From the NCBI GenBank assembly GCA_963664465.2, contig CAXXSU010000004.1:434001-498000 (forward strand): 64,000 nucleotides of DNA, read 5' to 3'. A model generated the notes under the pieces. That model ran no database searches. It saw only the letters and a list, made by a program, of their open reading frames with translations, and had not been told where the DNA came from. The translations under genes were made by a program, and so were the position numbers. Below, piece by piece: positions 37,448 through 47,355 of this stretch. The first letter of the stretch is position 1. Each line of letters starts with the position of its first letter. The DNA is from CAVOAK01 sp963664465 (lineage in GTDB: Bacteria > Pseudomonadota > Alphaproteobacteria > UBA8366 > CAVOAK01).

Positions 37448-38131
37448 ATGAAACGCGTTGCCCGTCTTTCGACATTACCCGCGTTCACAGCCGCGTTGTT
37501 TTTCTCGACGATCGCACTTGCCGCGGAAACGATACTCGTGGCGATCGTAAAGGATATAAGCGTCGAAATGGACGATCTTCAGTTTATGGACCTGCTCGAA
37601 CAAGGTCGGGTGATCAAGCTTGGAGACGGACAAAGCGTTACGCTCGGATATCTTCGTTCGTGCACGCGGGAGATCATATCCGGCGGCACGATCACCGTTG
37701 GCCGCGGTGCAAGTAATGTCACGGGCGGCGTAATCGAACGAGAGCTTGTCGACTGCGACGGTGGCGACTTGCAACCGTCGACGGGGCAGCTCCAGACCGC
37801 TGGCGCGATTGTCTTCCGCAAGGCGCCAACAAAGGGGGCCAATAAGCCGAAGCCGCAGCGTATCCTCTATGGCGTCAGCCCGTTGATCAGGATTCTTGGC
37901 GATCAAACACCGACCAGCGTGACCATTCTGCTCGAGCGACTCGATGGTAAGAAGGATCGCCACACGATCGAGGTCGCGAATAGCGTCATCGATCTCTCAG
38001 ACAAGAACATCATGTTGGAACCCGGCGGGCTTTATATTGCGACCGCAGGTGACCGCAAGGTCGTGTTCCGCATTTCTCCAGTAGCGAGCCGCACGGGCGG
38101 ATCCGTCCTCGGACGCCTGCTGGCATTTTGA
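37448..38131 (+). CDS. Exported protein paired with a CHASE2 cyclase
   Basis: A 227-residue protein with a signal peptide (about 1-27, ALA-AE). The mature part holds short beta-rich segments such as VTLGYLRSCTREIISGG and later SVTILLERLDGKKDRHTIEV, resembling the FecR-like/periplasmic proteins that precede CHASE2-adenylate cyclases in alphaproteobacteria. It lies 49 bp before such a cyclase gene and is probably its operon partner and periplasmic input. The start at 37448 follows GAGGAGG. Confidence 0.65.
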   Translation: MKRVARLSTLPAFTAALFFSTIALAAETILVAIVKDISVEMDDLQFMDLLEQGRVIKLGDGQSVTLGYLRSCTREIISGGTITVGRGASNVTGGVIERELVDCDGGDLQPSTGQLQTAGAIVFRKAPTKGANKPKPQRILYGVSPLIRILGDQTPTSVTILLERLDGKKDRHTIEVANSVIDLSDKNIMLEPGGLYIATAGDRKVVFRISPVASRTGGSVLGRLLAF

Positions 38132-39625
38132 GCTAGCTGTATCCAACATCCTGCCGCGCCGAGCCCGCTCGCCGTTCGACATGATGCCTTTTCGTAACAT
38201 ACTTGCCGCGTGTCTGATCGCGGGCCTTGCAGCGGCGGCAACTGCGCTGCCGATGCTCGACCGATTCGACCGGCTGGACCTTGACGTCTTGCATTGGTTG
38301 CGCGAGCGCACCTTAGCGCAACATAGACCGTCTCATCCGGCGCAAGCGGTGGTCATAGCGATCGATGAGGCGACATATGCGTTGCCTCCGTTTGCCGGCC
38401 TGCCGACCGTAATGTGGACACCGCAATTGGCTCGCGTCATGAATGCGGTGCTGGATGCAGGAGCCGCGGTCGTCGGCTGGGACATGGTGTTGCCCGTAGC
38501 CGTAGGCGGAACAGTTGCGGATCGACGGTACGACCAGCCGTTGCTTCGTTCGCTCGCCCGCAGCCGCCGCGACGGACGTGTCGTGCTTGGAGAGGCGCAT
38601 GGCGACAATCCGATCCGACCGCACAAGATCTTCAGTTTCGCGGTCGGCGGCCCGAAAAACGTTCGGGCGCTCAATTTGCACACCGATGCCGATGGCATCG
38701 TTCGCGGCGTGCCGTTGACGATCGATTTGGCAAAACAGGGCATTGTCGAAAAACAACCTGGATTCGCGCTCGAACTGACAGCGCGCGCCTTGGGCGTTAC
38801 CCCCAATATGAGCGAAATCGGCGAAACGGACTTGGGCGGCTATGCTGTCCCAGGCGCCGCGTCCAACATTCTGACACTTAATTTTGACGGCCGGCCTGGC
38901 GCCATCCCGGTCTATTCGTTCGGCGACCTGTTCCATTGCGCGGAGCAAGGCAAGGCCGACTACTTTGAGAAAAACTTTGCCGGCAAGACGGTGGTGATGG
39001 GCGCGGTGTTGGATCTTCAGGACCGCCGGTTGGCTTCGAACCGCTTGATCGTCACGCCGGATGCATTGGGCGCACCGGAACCATGCGTCGCGACACCGCG
39101 CGAGTCATTTGGCATTGCCAGGCAAGCCACTCCGGGCGCGCTCATTCATGCGACGGCAATCAATAATCTTCTGCAGCGCAATGCTCTTGAGATTGCATCC
39201 CGTGGCACCGGTATAGCGGTCGTATTCCTGTTGGCGCTCGTGGTTGCGGGCTTGACGCTTTGGTTGCGCCCGATACGGGCTTCGCTCGCGGCTCTGGGGG
39301 TCGGGTTGCTTTGGATATTTGTCGCTGTGGCTGTCTTCCGAGATGGCTTGGTGTTGCCGCTCGCGGATGCGGTCGCGTCCGGTGGTCTCAGTTTCGCTGG
39401 GCTGCTCGGCTATCGCTTTGCGGTGAGCGATCGCCAGCGAAACCGCATTGCCAAGTCATTCTCGCTTTATCTCGCGCCGGCTGTGATCGAACGCATGCTT
39501 GCCGGTGACCGATTGCCGGAACTCGGTGGCGAGAGCCGGGAGCTGACGGTGCTGTTCTCCGATATAGCTGGTTACAGCGCGATTTCCGAAGGCATGACGC
39601 CCACCGATCTTGTCAACTTTCTGAA

Positions 39626-40608
39626 GGGAACCTCTAAAAATTCTCCTTTTTCGGGCGTCGTCGATTTAGAATCGGGTTGACGATTTGTTGATAGCGGGAG
39701 GCGTGGTTGATGGGTCAGATGGGGTTTTTCGATCTTGGGAACCGGTATTCCGTTCTTGACGCCAAGAACGAGCCGCTTTTGAAGATCGACGGGGTGGTTC
39801 CGTGGGAGGACTTGCGCGCCCGTCTTGAGGCGGTGTGGCGGCGTGCGGACAAGGTGCGCAAATCGCGGGCGGGACGCAAGCCGTGGGATGCGATTGTGAT
39901 GTTCAAGACGATCATTCTGTGCGCGCTCTACAATCTCTCGGACGACCAAGTTGAGCATCAGATCCGTGACCGCCTGTCGTTCATGCGATTTCTGGGGTTG
40001 GGTCTAGAGGGCCGGGTTCCCGACGCCAAGACGGTGTGGCTGTACCGCGAACAGTTAACGCAAGCTGGCGTGATCGAGGCTTTATTCGAGACGTTCGATG
40101 GCTACCTGAAGGATCAGGGCTATCTGGCGATGGGCGGCCAGATCATCGACGCCTCGATTGTGGCGGAACGCAACAGCTTGCCGGTGATAAAGGCGGGCCG
40201 ATTGCGCGGTGGGAACTCAAGGTGGACCGTCGGCACAAGCTGGTGCGGCGCTATCATGTAAGCGACGCGGCGGAGCACGACAGCCAAGTCCTCGACGATA
40301 TCCTGGATGGGGACAACACGGCTTTGGGTGTGTGGGCGGACAGCGGATCGAGGCGTCGCTGAAGGAGAAGGGGTTGCGGAGCCGGATCCATCGCAAGGGC
40401 CGCCGCAACAAGCCGTTGAGCGAGCGCGAGAAGCAAGGCAATTCGTCGGTTCGGGTCCGCGTCGAGCATGTCTTACGGGACGCTGGTGCGTAGTGTCGGG
40501 CTGGTGCGGGCGAAGGCGCGGATCGGGTTGAAGAACCTCGCCTACAAATGCGCCGCATGGACTGGAGCGCGTGTGACGATACTCACCGCCTGGGGACGGT
40601 CTTGAAGC
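39626..40608 (+). mobile_element. IS5-type element, damaged first copy
   Basis: The left end GGGAACCTCTAAAA (39626) is intact. The 5' half is identical to the second copy except for one base in the transposase start region (CCGTTCTTG against CCGGTCTTG). From about 40160 onward the copy carries many short deletions and replacements relative to copy 2, and it stops at GAAGCG without its right inverted repeat. It is joined directly to a second copy of the host target flank at 40608. Confidence 0.88.
39710..40570 (+). pseudogene. Disrupted IS5-family transposase
   Basis: The first 150 or so residues match the intact transposase at 40713 (MGQMGFFDLGNRY to GGQIIDASIVA). The frame then diverges and stops at 40261. 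Later blocks (DRRHKLVRRYHVSDAAEHDS, RSRIHRKGRRNKPLSERE) are recognisable but out of frame. Missing segments compared with the intact copy include the KKHGKSHYGYKNHVN region. Confidence 0.9.
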
Positions 40609-40628
40609 GATCTTGTCAACTTTCTGAA
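40608..40628 (+). repeat. Duplicated 21 bp of host cyclase sequence between IS copies
   Basis: The 21 bp at 40608-40628 are identical to 39605-39625, the cyclase codons just before the IS (reading DLVNFL plus part of the next codon). They sit between the damaged and the intact IS5 copies, so the unit host flank plus IS has been duplicated in tandem. Confidence 0.93.
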
Positions 40629-41914
40629 GGGAACCTCTAAAAATTCTCCTTTTTCGGGCGTCGTCGATTTAGAATCGGGTTGACGATTTGTTGATAGCGG
40701 GAGGCGTGGTTGATGGGTCAGATGGGGTTTTTCGATCTTGGGAACCGGTATTCCGGTCTTGACGCCAAGAACGAGCCGCTTTTGAAGATCGACGGGGTGG
40801 TTCCGTGGGAGGACTTGCGCGCCCGTCTTGAGGCGGTGTGGCGGCGTGCGGACAAGGTGCGCAAATCGCGGGCGGGACGCAAGCCGTGGGATGCGATTGT
40901 GATGTTCAAGACGATCATTCTGTGCGCGCTCTACAATCTCTCGGACGACCAAGTTGAGCATCAGATCCGTGACCGCCTGTCGTTCATGCGATTTCTGGGG
41001 TTGGGTCTAGAGGGCCGGGTTCCCGACGCCAAGACGGTGTGGCTGTACCGCGAACAGTTAACGCAAGCTGGCGTGATCGAGGCTTTATTCGAGACGTTCG
41101 ATGGCTACCTGAAGGATCAGGGCTATCTGGCGATGGGCGGCCAGATCATCGACGCCTCGATTGTGGCGGTACCCAAACAGCGCAACAGCCGCGAGGAGAA
41201 CGCGCGGATAAAGGCGGGCGAGACGCCGGCAGGCTGGGAGGACAAGCCGGCAAAGCGGCGCCAAAAGGATGTCGAGGCGCGGTGGACCAAGAAGCACGGC
41301 AAGAGCCATTACGGTTACAAGAACCATGTCAACGTGGACCGTCGGCACAAGCTGGTGCGGCGCTATCATGTAAGCGACGCGGCGGAGCACGACAGCCAAG
41401 TCCTCGACGATATCCTGGATGGGGACAACACGGCTTTGGGTGTGTGGGCGGACAGCGCTTACCGCTCGGCGGAGATCGAGGCGTCGCTGAAGGAGAAGGG
41501 GTTGCGGAGCCGGATCCATCGCAAGGGCCGCCGCAACAAGCCGTTGAGCGAGCGCGAGAAGCAAGGCAACAAGACCCGTTCGTCGGTTCGGGTCCGCGTC
41601 GAGCATGTCTTCGGGGCCCAGAGCAACGACATGGGCGGGACGCTGGTGCGTAGTGTCGGGCTGGTGCGGGCGAAGGCGCGGATCGGGTTGAAGAACCTCG
41701 CCTACAACATGCGCCGCCTGGTCCAACTGGAGCGTCTCGCGGCGGCCGTGTGACGATACTCGGAGGAGAAGACCGCCTGGGGACGGTCTTGAAGCGGAAA
41801 TAACTCAATTGGAGCGTGGAAGACCCCGAAAATCTCGGCTCCGGCATGGCTGGAGCTGGTGACAGCCTAGTTAAACAATATCCTCCGGCAACTCACCAAT
41901 TCTTAGAGGTGCCC
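40629..41914 (+). mobile_element. IS5-type element, complete copy
   Basis: A 1286-bp element. The left end is GGGAACCTCTAAAAATT and the right end the complement of GGGCACCTCTAAGAATT, an imperfect inverted repeat of about 17 bp. Host TGAA precedes the left end (40625-40628) and follows the right end (41915-41918), fitting a 4-bp target duplication; the exact edge is ambiguous by a base. Confidence 0.9.
40713..41753 (+). CDS. IS5-family transposase
   Basis: A 346-residue DDE transposase. An N-terminal helical domain (VPWEDLRARLEAVW, SSAGRKP-like KSRAGRKPWDAIVMF) is followed by GGQIIDASIVAVPKQRN with the first Asp, KKHGKSHYGYKNHVN, ADSAYRSAEIE with the second Asp, and RVRVEHVFGAQ with the catalytic Glu. 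Full length with no frameshift, so this copy could mobilise itself and possibly its neighbour's left end. Confidence 0.92.
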   Translation: MGQMGFFDLGNRYSGLDAKNEPLLKIDGVVPWEDLRARLEAVWRRADKVRKSRAGRKPWDAIVMFKTIILCALYNLSDDQVEHQIRDRLSFMRFLGLGLEGRVPDAKTVWLYREQLTQAGVIEALFETFDGYLKDQGYLAMGGQIIDASIVAVPKQRNSREENARIKAGETPAGWEDKPAKRRQKDVEARWTKKHGKSHYGYKNHVNVDRRHKLVRRYHVSDAAEHDSQVLDDILDGDNTALGVWADSAYRSAEIEASLKEKGLRSRIHRKGRRNKPLSEREKQGNKTRSSVRVRVEHVFGAQSNDMGGTLVRSVGLVRAKARIGLKNLAYNMRRLVQLERLAAAV

Positions 41915-42736
41915 TGAACAAATACCTGGCGATCATGAGCGACACGATCGAAGCTCATGGAGGCTTTGTCGACAAATACATTGGTGACGCAGTGGTCGCG
42001 GTATTCGGCGCGCCGGTGGACGATGATGAGCATGCCCTATCGGCGGTGCGGGCGGCGCTGGCGTGTCAAAGGAATTTGACAGCGGCACAGGCCGAGTTTT
42101 CCTTGCCAAGCGGCGAGTTCGTCGAAACACGATTCGGTGTTAACACCGGCGAAATGCTGGTCGGCAACATCGGGTCGTCACGGCGCTTCAACTATACGGT
42201 CATGGGTGACGCGGTGAATTTGGCGGCACGACTCGAGAGTGCCAATAAGCAGTTCGGTTCGATGATCTTGGTCAGCGACAGTACGGCAGCGCAGTGCGGC
42301 GCGTCGATCCGATTTCGCGCACTCGATACGATCCGCGTCGTTGGACGCACGCAGCCCGTGACAATTTTCGAGCCGCTCGGTGAGATCAACCTGCCGCTTG
42401 TGGGTCAGGTCGGTGGCGAGCAGCTTAAGCGCTACGCCAGCGCGCTCGCTGCCTATCGCGGCGGCGACTTCAAATCGGCCTACGAAGAGTTCTCTTCGCT
42501 CGATGGCGATGCGGCCGCGGAAAAAGCGGCGCAACGTGCGCATGCGTTAATCGACGATCCACCCGGCGAACCGTGGGACGGCGTAACGACGTTAGATTCA
42601 AAATGAGTGACCGTGGGAATACGCGCCCTGGCCGGCGAGGTTTGCATGTGCGCTTGCATAGCGGCCGATCGCATACTAGGTAGGATGTGTAGGTGATACC
42701 TGCAGGGGCAAAGAGGTCATTGGCCTTCTCTACTGC

Positions 42737-43717
42737 ATGAGCAATGGCATGGCACAACATTATCACAGCAAGGTTCTAATCATCGGCTCCGGTGCGGCCG
42801 GCTACACCGCAGCGATATATGCGGCGCGTGCAAATGTCGCGCCGATTCTGGTTACGGGAATGCAGCCCGGTGGACAGCTTACAATTACAACCGACGTCGA
42901 GAATTACCCTGGTTTCGCCGATGCCATACAGGGACCATGGCTTATGGAGCAGATGCTGGCGCAGGCGCAGCATGTCGGGACAGAAATCATCAACGATCTG
43001 ATTGTCGACGTGGATTTTTCGCGTCGGCCATTCCACTGCGTCGGCGATGGCGGCGATACTTATAGCGGCGATACGGTCGTTATCGCGACCGGCGCCCAGG
43101 CGCGTTGGCTTGGGTTACCGTCCGAGCAAAAATTTCAAGGTTTTGGCGTATCCGCTTGCGCGACCTGTGACGGTTTTTTCTACCGTGAGAAGGATGTGGT
43201 CGTGGTCGGCGGCGGCAATACCGCCGTGGAGGAAGCAATCTTCCTTACCAACTTTGCAAACAAGGTGACCCTCATACATCGGCGCGATGAACTGCGCGCC
43301 GAAAAAATTATGCAGGATCGCCTCTTCCGTAACTCAAAAATTGAGACGGTTTGGGACAGCGTTGTCGAAGAAATCCACGGCACCGACGAGCCTTTGGGAG
43401 TGACCGGCGTAGGCGTGCGTAACGTCAAGACCGACGCGACATCTCAGATTTCGGCGGACGGGGTATTTATGGCGATCGGCCACGATCCGGCTACGAAGAT
43501 ATTCCATGGTCAGGTAGAGATGGACGACGAGGGCTATATCCTCACCGCTGCTGATAGCACGGCGACAAACGTGGCCGGCGTGTTCGCGGCTGGAGACGTC
43601 AAAGATCGGATTTACCGGCAGGCAGTGACCGCAGCGGGAATGGGTTGTATGGCGGCGCTGGAAGCCGAAATGTTCCTGGCTGAGACCCTGGATGCGGCCA
43701 GCGAGGCGGCGGATTAA
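42737..43717 (+). CDS. trxB: Thioredoxin-disulfide reductase
   Basis: A 326-residue low-molecular-weight TrxR that passes electrons from NADPH via FAD to thioredoxin. The active site CATC is in GVSACATCDGFFY; the FAD site is IIGSGAAGYTAA and the NADPH site GGGNTAVEEA; FAAGDVKDRIYRQAVTAAG closes the FAD domain. A second ATG (MAQHYHSK, 42749) is an alternative start, and neither has a strong ribosome site. It lies just after the broken cyclase. Confidence 0.95.
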   Translation: MSNGMAQHYHSKVLIIGSGAAGYTAAIYAARANVAPILVTGMQPGGQLTITTDVENYPGFADAIQGPWLMEQMLAQAQHVGTEIINDLIVDVDFSRRPFHCVGDGGDTYSGDTVVIATGAQARWLGLPSEQKFQGFGVSACATCDGFFYREKDVVVVGGGNTAVEEAIFLTNFANKVTLIHRRDELRAEKIMQDRLFRNSKIETVWDSVVEEIHGTDEPLGVTGVGVRNVKTDATSQISADGVFMAIGHDPATKIFHGQVEMDDEGYILTAADSTATNVAGVFAAGDVKDRIYRQAVTAAGMGCMAALEAEMFLAETLDAASEAAD

Positions 43718-43879
43718 TCGTGGAATCGGCGACCAACTTCCGTTGATTTACAGCGCATACACCGAGTTGAGTGGCGTAGAGACTGGGAATCTAGCGACCA
43801 CCGCGCCGCCAGTTGTCTTGTTCTGAAACCGCTTAGGCACTACGATAGCGCCATCAGGGAACTTCGAAAGCCGTCGATT

Positions 43880-44440
43880 ATGGTTTTTAAGAAGCGCGCC
43901 AAGTCGGCTGGCCGTGCCGAAAATTCGATTTCGCACCCACCGTCGGTCATCAGCAAGAACTTGAAAATTACCGGCGACCTCGTCGGTGATGGCGATGTTC
44001 ATGTTAGCGGCACGATCGGTGGCAACATCAAGTGCGGGAACCTGACGGTTGGCGAAGGCGCTGGTGTAAAAGGCCAGATAGACGCCACTCAGGTGTCCAT
44101 CCACGGATCCGTATATGGTTCGATCAACGCCAAAACTGTTTCGTTGCATCGGACCGCACGAGTCGTTGGCGACGTGGCGCACGAGACACTCGAGGTCGAG
44201 TCAGGGGCCACGCTCGATGGCTACTACAAGCGGCTAGAACCGCAGCCTGTACCGGCGACGGAAGTTGATGCGAAACCCACAGTCGAAAAGCCTTCCATAG
44301 AAGGGCGCAGTCTTTCAGAAGCGAGTCAGCCACCTCAGCCGAGGCGCGTCCCATTGCGTAAAGGCGGAACACTAGATACGCCTGCTGTGGCAGGAGATGC
44401 CAAGCCCGTTAAAGAGAAAACCCACCACGCTCCAAAATAG
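43880..44440 (+). CDS. Bactofilin
   Basis: A 186-residue polymer-forming cytoskeletal protein. A core of about 110 residues (NLKITGDLVGDGDVHVSG, GNIKCGNLTVGEGAGVKG, ASVHGSVYGSIN-like turns) has the regular beta-helix spacing of bactofilins. A short basic N-terminal tail and a long Pro/Lys-rich C-terminal tail flank it. These scaffolds direct local envelope growth, often with M23 peptidases; one is present at 5145 but is not adjacent. Confidence 0.9.
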   Translation: MVFKKRAKSAGRAENSISHPPSVISKNLKITGDLVGDGDVHVSGTIGGNIKCGNLTVGEGAGVKGQIDATQVSIHGSVYGSINAKTVSLHRTARVVGDVAHETLEVESGATLDGYYKRLEPQPVPATEVDAKPTVEKPSIEGRSLSEASQPPQPRRVPLRKGGTLDTPAVAGDAKPVKEKTHHAPK

Positions 44441-44503
44441 TTGCCCGGCCGATTGGCTCGGGTTTCATCCGTTGCCAACTCCCAAATTTCTGGAGAAGAC
44501 TAA

Positions 44504-46033
44504 ATGCGTCAGCTTGTCGAGTGCGTGCCCAATTTCTCGGAAGGCCGAAGGCCAAAGGTAATCGAAGCGGTCGTCGCAGCGTTTGCAGCCGGCGGCGGCA
44601 AGGACGCGCAGGTTTTGGATGTGAGTTCCGATGCCGATCACAACCGCACCGTTGTGACAATTGTCGGCAGTCCGGCGGGGGTTGAGGCAGCGGCGTTCTC
44701 CGGCATTGCCAAGGCGGCGGAACTCATAGACCTAAATAAACACAAGGGCGGCCACCCGCGTATGGGTGCAACTGACGTCTGTCCTTTCGTGCCGATAAGC
44801 GGCGTGACGATGGACGACTGTGTTGAGATCGCCAAACGCCTGGGAGAGAGGGTGGGCCGCGATCTGAAAATTCCGGTTTTCTTGTACGAGGCAGCCGCGC
44901 AGCGTGCCGATCGTCAGAATCTCGCGGGCATCCGGCGCGGCAAGGACGCCTACAAACAGCTCAAAGGCGAAATCGGTAAGGATCCGGATCGCGCGCCCGA
45001 TTTTGGCCCCAACAAGCTCGGGACAGCCGGCGCGACCGCGATCAGCGCGCGCGCATTCCTGATCGCCTACAACGTGTATCTCAACACCGACAAGGTCGAG
45101 ATTGCGCAAGAGATCGGCAAAGCGGTGCGCCATCTTTCCGGCGGCCTGCGCTTCGTCAAAGGCATGGGGCTGATGGTCGAAGGTCAGGCGCAGGTGAGTA
45201 TGAATCTCACGGACTATACGAAGACGCCGATCGCGCGGGTTGTCGAAACCATCCGACGCGAAGCGCAGCGCCACGGCGTGAGCATTACCCACAGTGAATT
45301 GGTCGGCTTGATTCCACAGGCGGCGCTCGTCGATGCCGCCAAGTGGTATCTGCAGCTCAACGATATGCAGTCCGATCAGGTGTTGGAAAACCGGCTCGGC
45401 GACGATGACTCCGACACTGCGGGAGCCGCAACTTCGTTTATCGATGACTTGGCAGCCGATGCACCGACGCCTGGTGGCGGCGCGGCGGCGGCCTACTCAG
45501 GCGCAATGGCGGCAGGCCTCGTCAGCATGGTTGCCCGGCTTTCGATCGGCCGAAAGAAATACGCCAGTGTAGAAGCGGAGATGAAGAAGCTTCTCAGGCA
45601 GGCTGAAAAATTGCGAGCTGAATTGACTGCAGCGATCGCCGATGATTCGGCAGCCTTCGAGGCGGTAATGGACGCGTTCAAAATGCCGAGGGAAACCAGC
45701 AAGCAACAGGCAGCGCGCGGTCGAGCCATACAAAGGGCAATGTCGGGTGCGGCGATTGTTCCATTGCGGACGGCGCGTGCGGCGGTCAAGACGCTGGATT
45801 TGGCGGCGATTGCAGCTGCAAAGGGCAATCTCAACGCGATTTCGGATGCCGGAACCGCGGCTCACCTGTGCCATACGGCGCTCGCCGGCGCGGCGCTCAA
45901 CGTGCGGATCAACGCAGAGTCGATCAAGGATCGCAAGAAGGCCGCCGGTTGGCTGAAGGAAATAGGCCGCCTTGAGAAAGACGCCGCCAGGACGTTGGCA
46001 AAGACTGCGAAGGCCGTTGCCAAGCGAATGTAG
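44504..46033 (+). CDS. ftcD: Bifunctional glutamate formimidoyltransferase/formiminotetrahydrofolate cyclodeaminase
   Basis: A 509-residue fusion. The N-terminal formiminotransferase (about 1-300) starts QLVECVPNFSEGRRP and includes DADHNRTVVT and GGHPRMGATDVCPFVPI. The cyclodeaminase domain (about 310-509) is FIDDLAADAPTPGGGAAAAY. It moves the formimino group from N-formiminoglutamate to tetrahydrofolate and deaminates it to 5,10-methenyl-THF, which finishes histidine degradation. hutI follows 88 bp downstream on the same strand. Confidence 0.95.
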   Translation: MRQLVECVPNFSEGRRPKVIEAVVAAFAAGGGKDAQVLDVSSDADHNRTVVTIVGSPAGVEAAAFSGIAKAAELIDLNKHKGGHPRMGATDVCPFVPISGVTMDDCVEIAKRLGERVGRDLKIPVFLYEAAAQRADRQNLAGIRRGKDAYKQLKGEIGKDPDRAPDFGPNKLGTAGATAISARAFLIAYNVYLNTDKVEIAQEIGKAVRHLSGGLRFVKGMGLMVEGQAQVSMNLTDYTKTPIARVVETIRREAQRHGVSITHSELVGLIPQAALVDAAKWYLQLNDMQSDQVLENRLGDDDSDTAGAATSFIDDLAADAPTPGGGAAAAYSGAMAAGLVSMVARLSIGRKKYASVEAEMKKLLRQAEKLRAELTAAIADDSAAFEAVMDAFKMPRETSKQQAARGRAIQRAMSGAAIVPLRTARAAVKTLDLAAIAAAKGNLNAISDAGTAAHLCHTALAGAALNVRINAESIKDRKKAAGWLKEIGRLEKDAARTLAKTAKAVAKRM

Positions 46034-46121
46034 GGTCACTTTGAGCCGCTGGTGGGGGAGGCCTGTCGCATGTGTGGCCTCGAGAGCATCAGTTAGGAAA
46101 CAAACACGAGGCTGATCTAGG

Positions 46122-47345
46122 ATGTGGCAGGCGCTTTGGATCAACGCCAATCTCGCAACCATGGAGACCGGTGCCGCGCTCTATGGTGCGCTTGAAGATG
46201 GCGCACTTGGTATTGACCGAGGGCGGCTCGTTTGGGTTGGGCGAATGGAAGATCTGCCTGGCCGGCCGGATGCGCTGGCGGCTGAAGTGCATGATGCCGG
46301 CGGGCGTTGGATTACCCCTGGGCTGATCGACTGCCATACGCATCTCGTCTTCGGCGGAAATCGCGCCCGCGAGTTCGAAATGCGGTTGGAAGGCGCAAGC
46401 TACGAGGAAATTGCGCGCGCCGGTGGCGGCATCGTATCGACGGTTATGGCGACCCGCGAGACCAGCGAGCAGTCGCTCGTGGCAGCGGCCTCGCAGCGCA
46501 TTAAGGATTTCCTTGCAGAGGGTGTAACGGTCATAGAGATCAAATCGGGCTACGGCCTTGATCTCGAAACCGAAATGAAGATGCTGCGGGCGGCGCGCAC
46601 GCTTGAGAAGACGCATCCGATTGCCGTCGAGACGACATTTCTTGGTGCGCACACCTTGCCGCCGGAATACGAGGGCCGAGCCGACGACTATATCGACTTC
46701 GTTTGCGAGGAGGTCATGCCGGCCATCGCCGAGCAAGGACTTGCGGATGCGGTCGACGCTTTCTGCGAAGGCATCGCTTTTTCGCCGGAACAAACGGCGC
46801 GCGTATTCGACATGGCGGTTGCACTAAAGCTGCCCGTCAAACTCCACGCCGATCAGCTATCCGATCTCGGTGGCGCGGCATTGGCGGCGCGCTACGGCGC
46901 ACGCTCTGCGGATCATTTGGAATACACCAGCGAGCAGGGTGTTAAGGCGATGGCGGCGGCTGGAACTGTCGCGGTTCTGCTCCCGGGCGCTTACTACTTT
47001 TTGCGGGAGACCAATCTGCCGCCGATCGCCGAATTCCGCGAGCACGGCGTTCCGATGGCGCTGGCGACCGATTGCAACCCAGGTTCGTCGCCGGCTCAGT
47101 CGTTGTTGCTCATGTTGAACATGGGCTGCACGCTATTTCGACTGACCCCGGAGGAGGCGCTGGCCGGTGTCACACGGAACGCTGCACAAGCACTCGGCAG
47201 GACCGGCACGCATGGTACGTTGAGCGAGGGCAAGGCCGCCGACTTCGTATTGTGGGATATCGAAAGACCGGCCGATCTAGCCTACCGGATTGGCGCCAAT
47301 CCCTGTTACGGAGTGGTACAGGCCGGCAACCTCGCCAGCATTTGA
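46122..47345 (+). CDS. hutI: Imidazolonepropionase
   Basis: A 407-residue amidohydrolase of histidine degradation that opens imidazolonepropionate to N-formimino-glutamate. Metal motif DCHTHLVFGG; EIKSGYGLDLETE; AHTLPPEY; KLHADQLS; and ATDCNPGSS with the late Asp. The start MWQALWINANLATM is typical. Its 3' end converges with hutG, 10 bp apart. Confidence 0.96.
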   Translation: MWQALWINANLATMETGAALYGALEDGALGIDRGRLVWVGRMEDLPGRPDALAAEVHDAGGRWITPGLIDCHTHLVFGGNRAREFEMRLEGASYEEIARAGGGIVSTVMATRETSEQSLVAAASQRIKDFLAEGVTVIEIKSGYGLDLETEMKMLRAARTLEKTHPIAVETTFLGAHTLPPEYEGRADDYIDFVCEEVMPAIAEQGLADAVDAFCEGIAFSPEQTARVFDMAVALKLPVKLHADQLSDLGGAALAARYGARSADHLEYTSEQGVKAMAAAGTVAVLLPGAYYFLRETNLPPIAEFREHGVPMALATDCNPGSSPAQSLLLMLNMGCTLFRLTPEEALAGVTRNAAQALGRTGTHGTLSEGKAADFVLWDIERPADLAYRIGANPCYGVVQAGNLASI

Positions 47346-47355
47346 TGGCAGTCGG

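Larger units (their letters stand above)
38181..42606 (+). pseudogene. CHASE2-domain class III adenylate cyclase, split by IS
   Basis: Two exactly matching halves. The N-terminal half (38181 to 39625) has a signal/TM start, a CHASE2 sensor (VVIAIDEATYALPPF, VVGWDMVLPV), three TM helices, and the start of the cyclase domain (LTVLFSDIAGYSAISEG), ending at DLVNFL. The C-terminal half (41915 to 42606) resumes NKYLAIMSDTIEAHGG, with YIGDAVVAVFGAP and NYTVMGDAVNLAARLE, and ends at TTLDSK. Two IS5-type copies lie between. Without them the gene would be complete. The first half ends after frame passage into the IS at 39680 and lacks the second metal Asp, so activity is lost. Confidence 0.92.
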
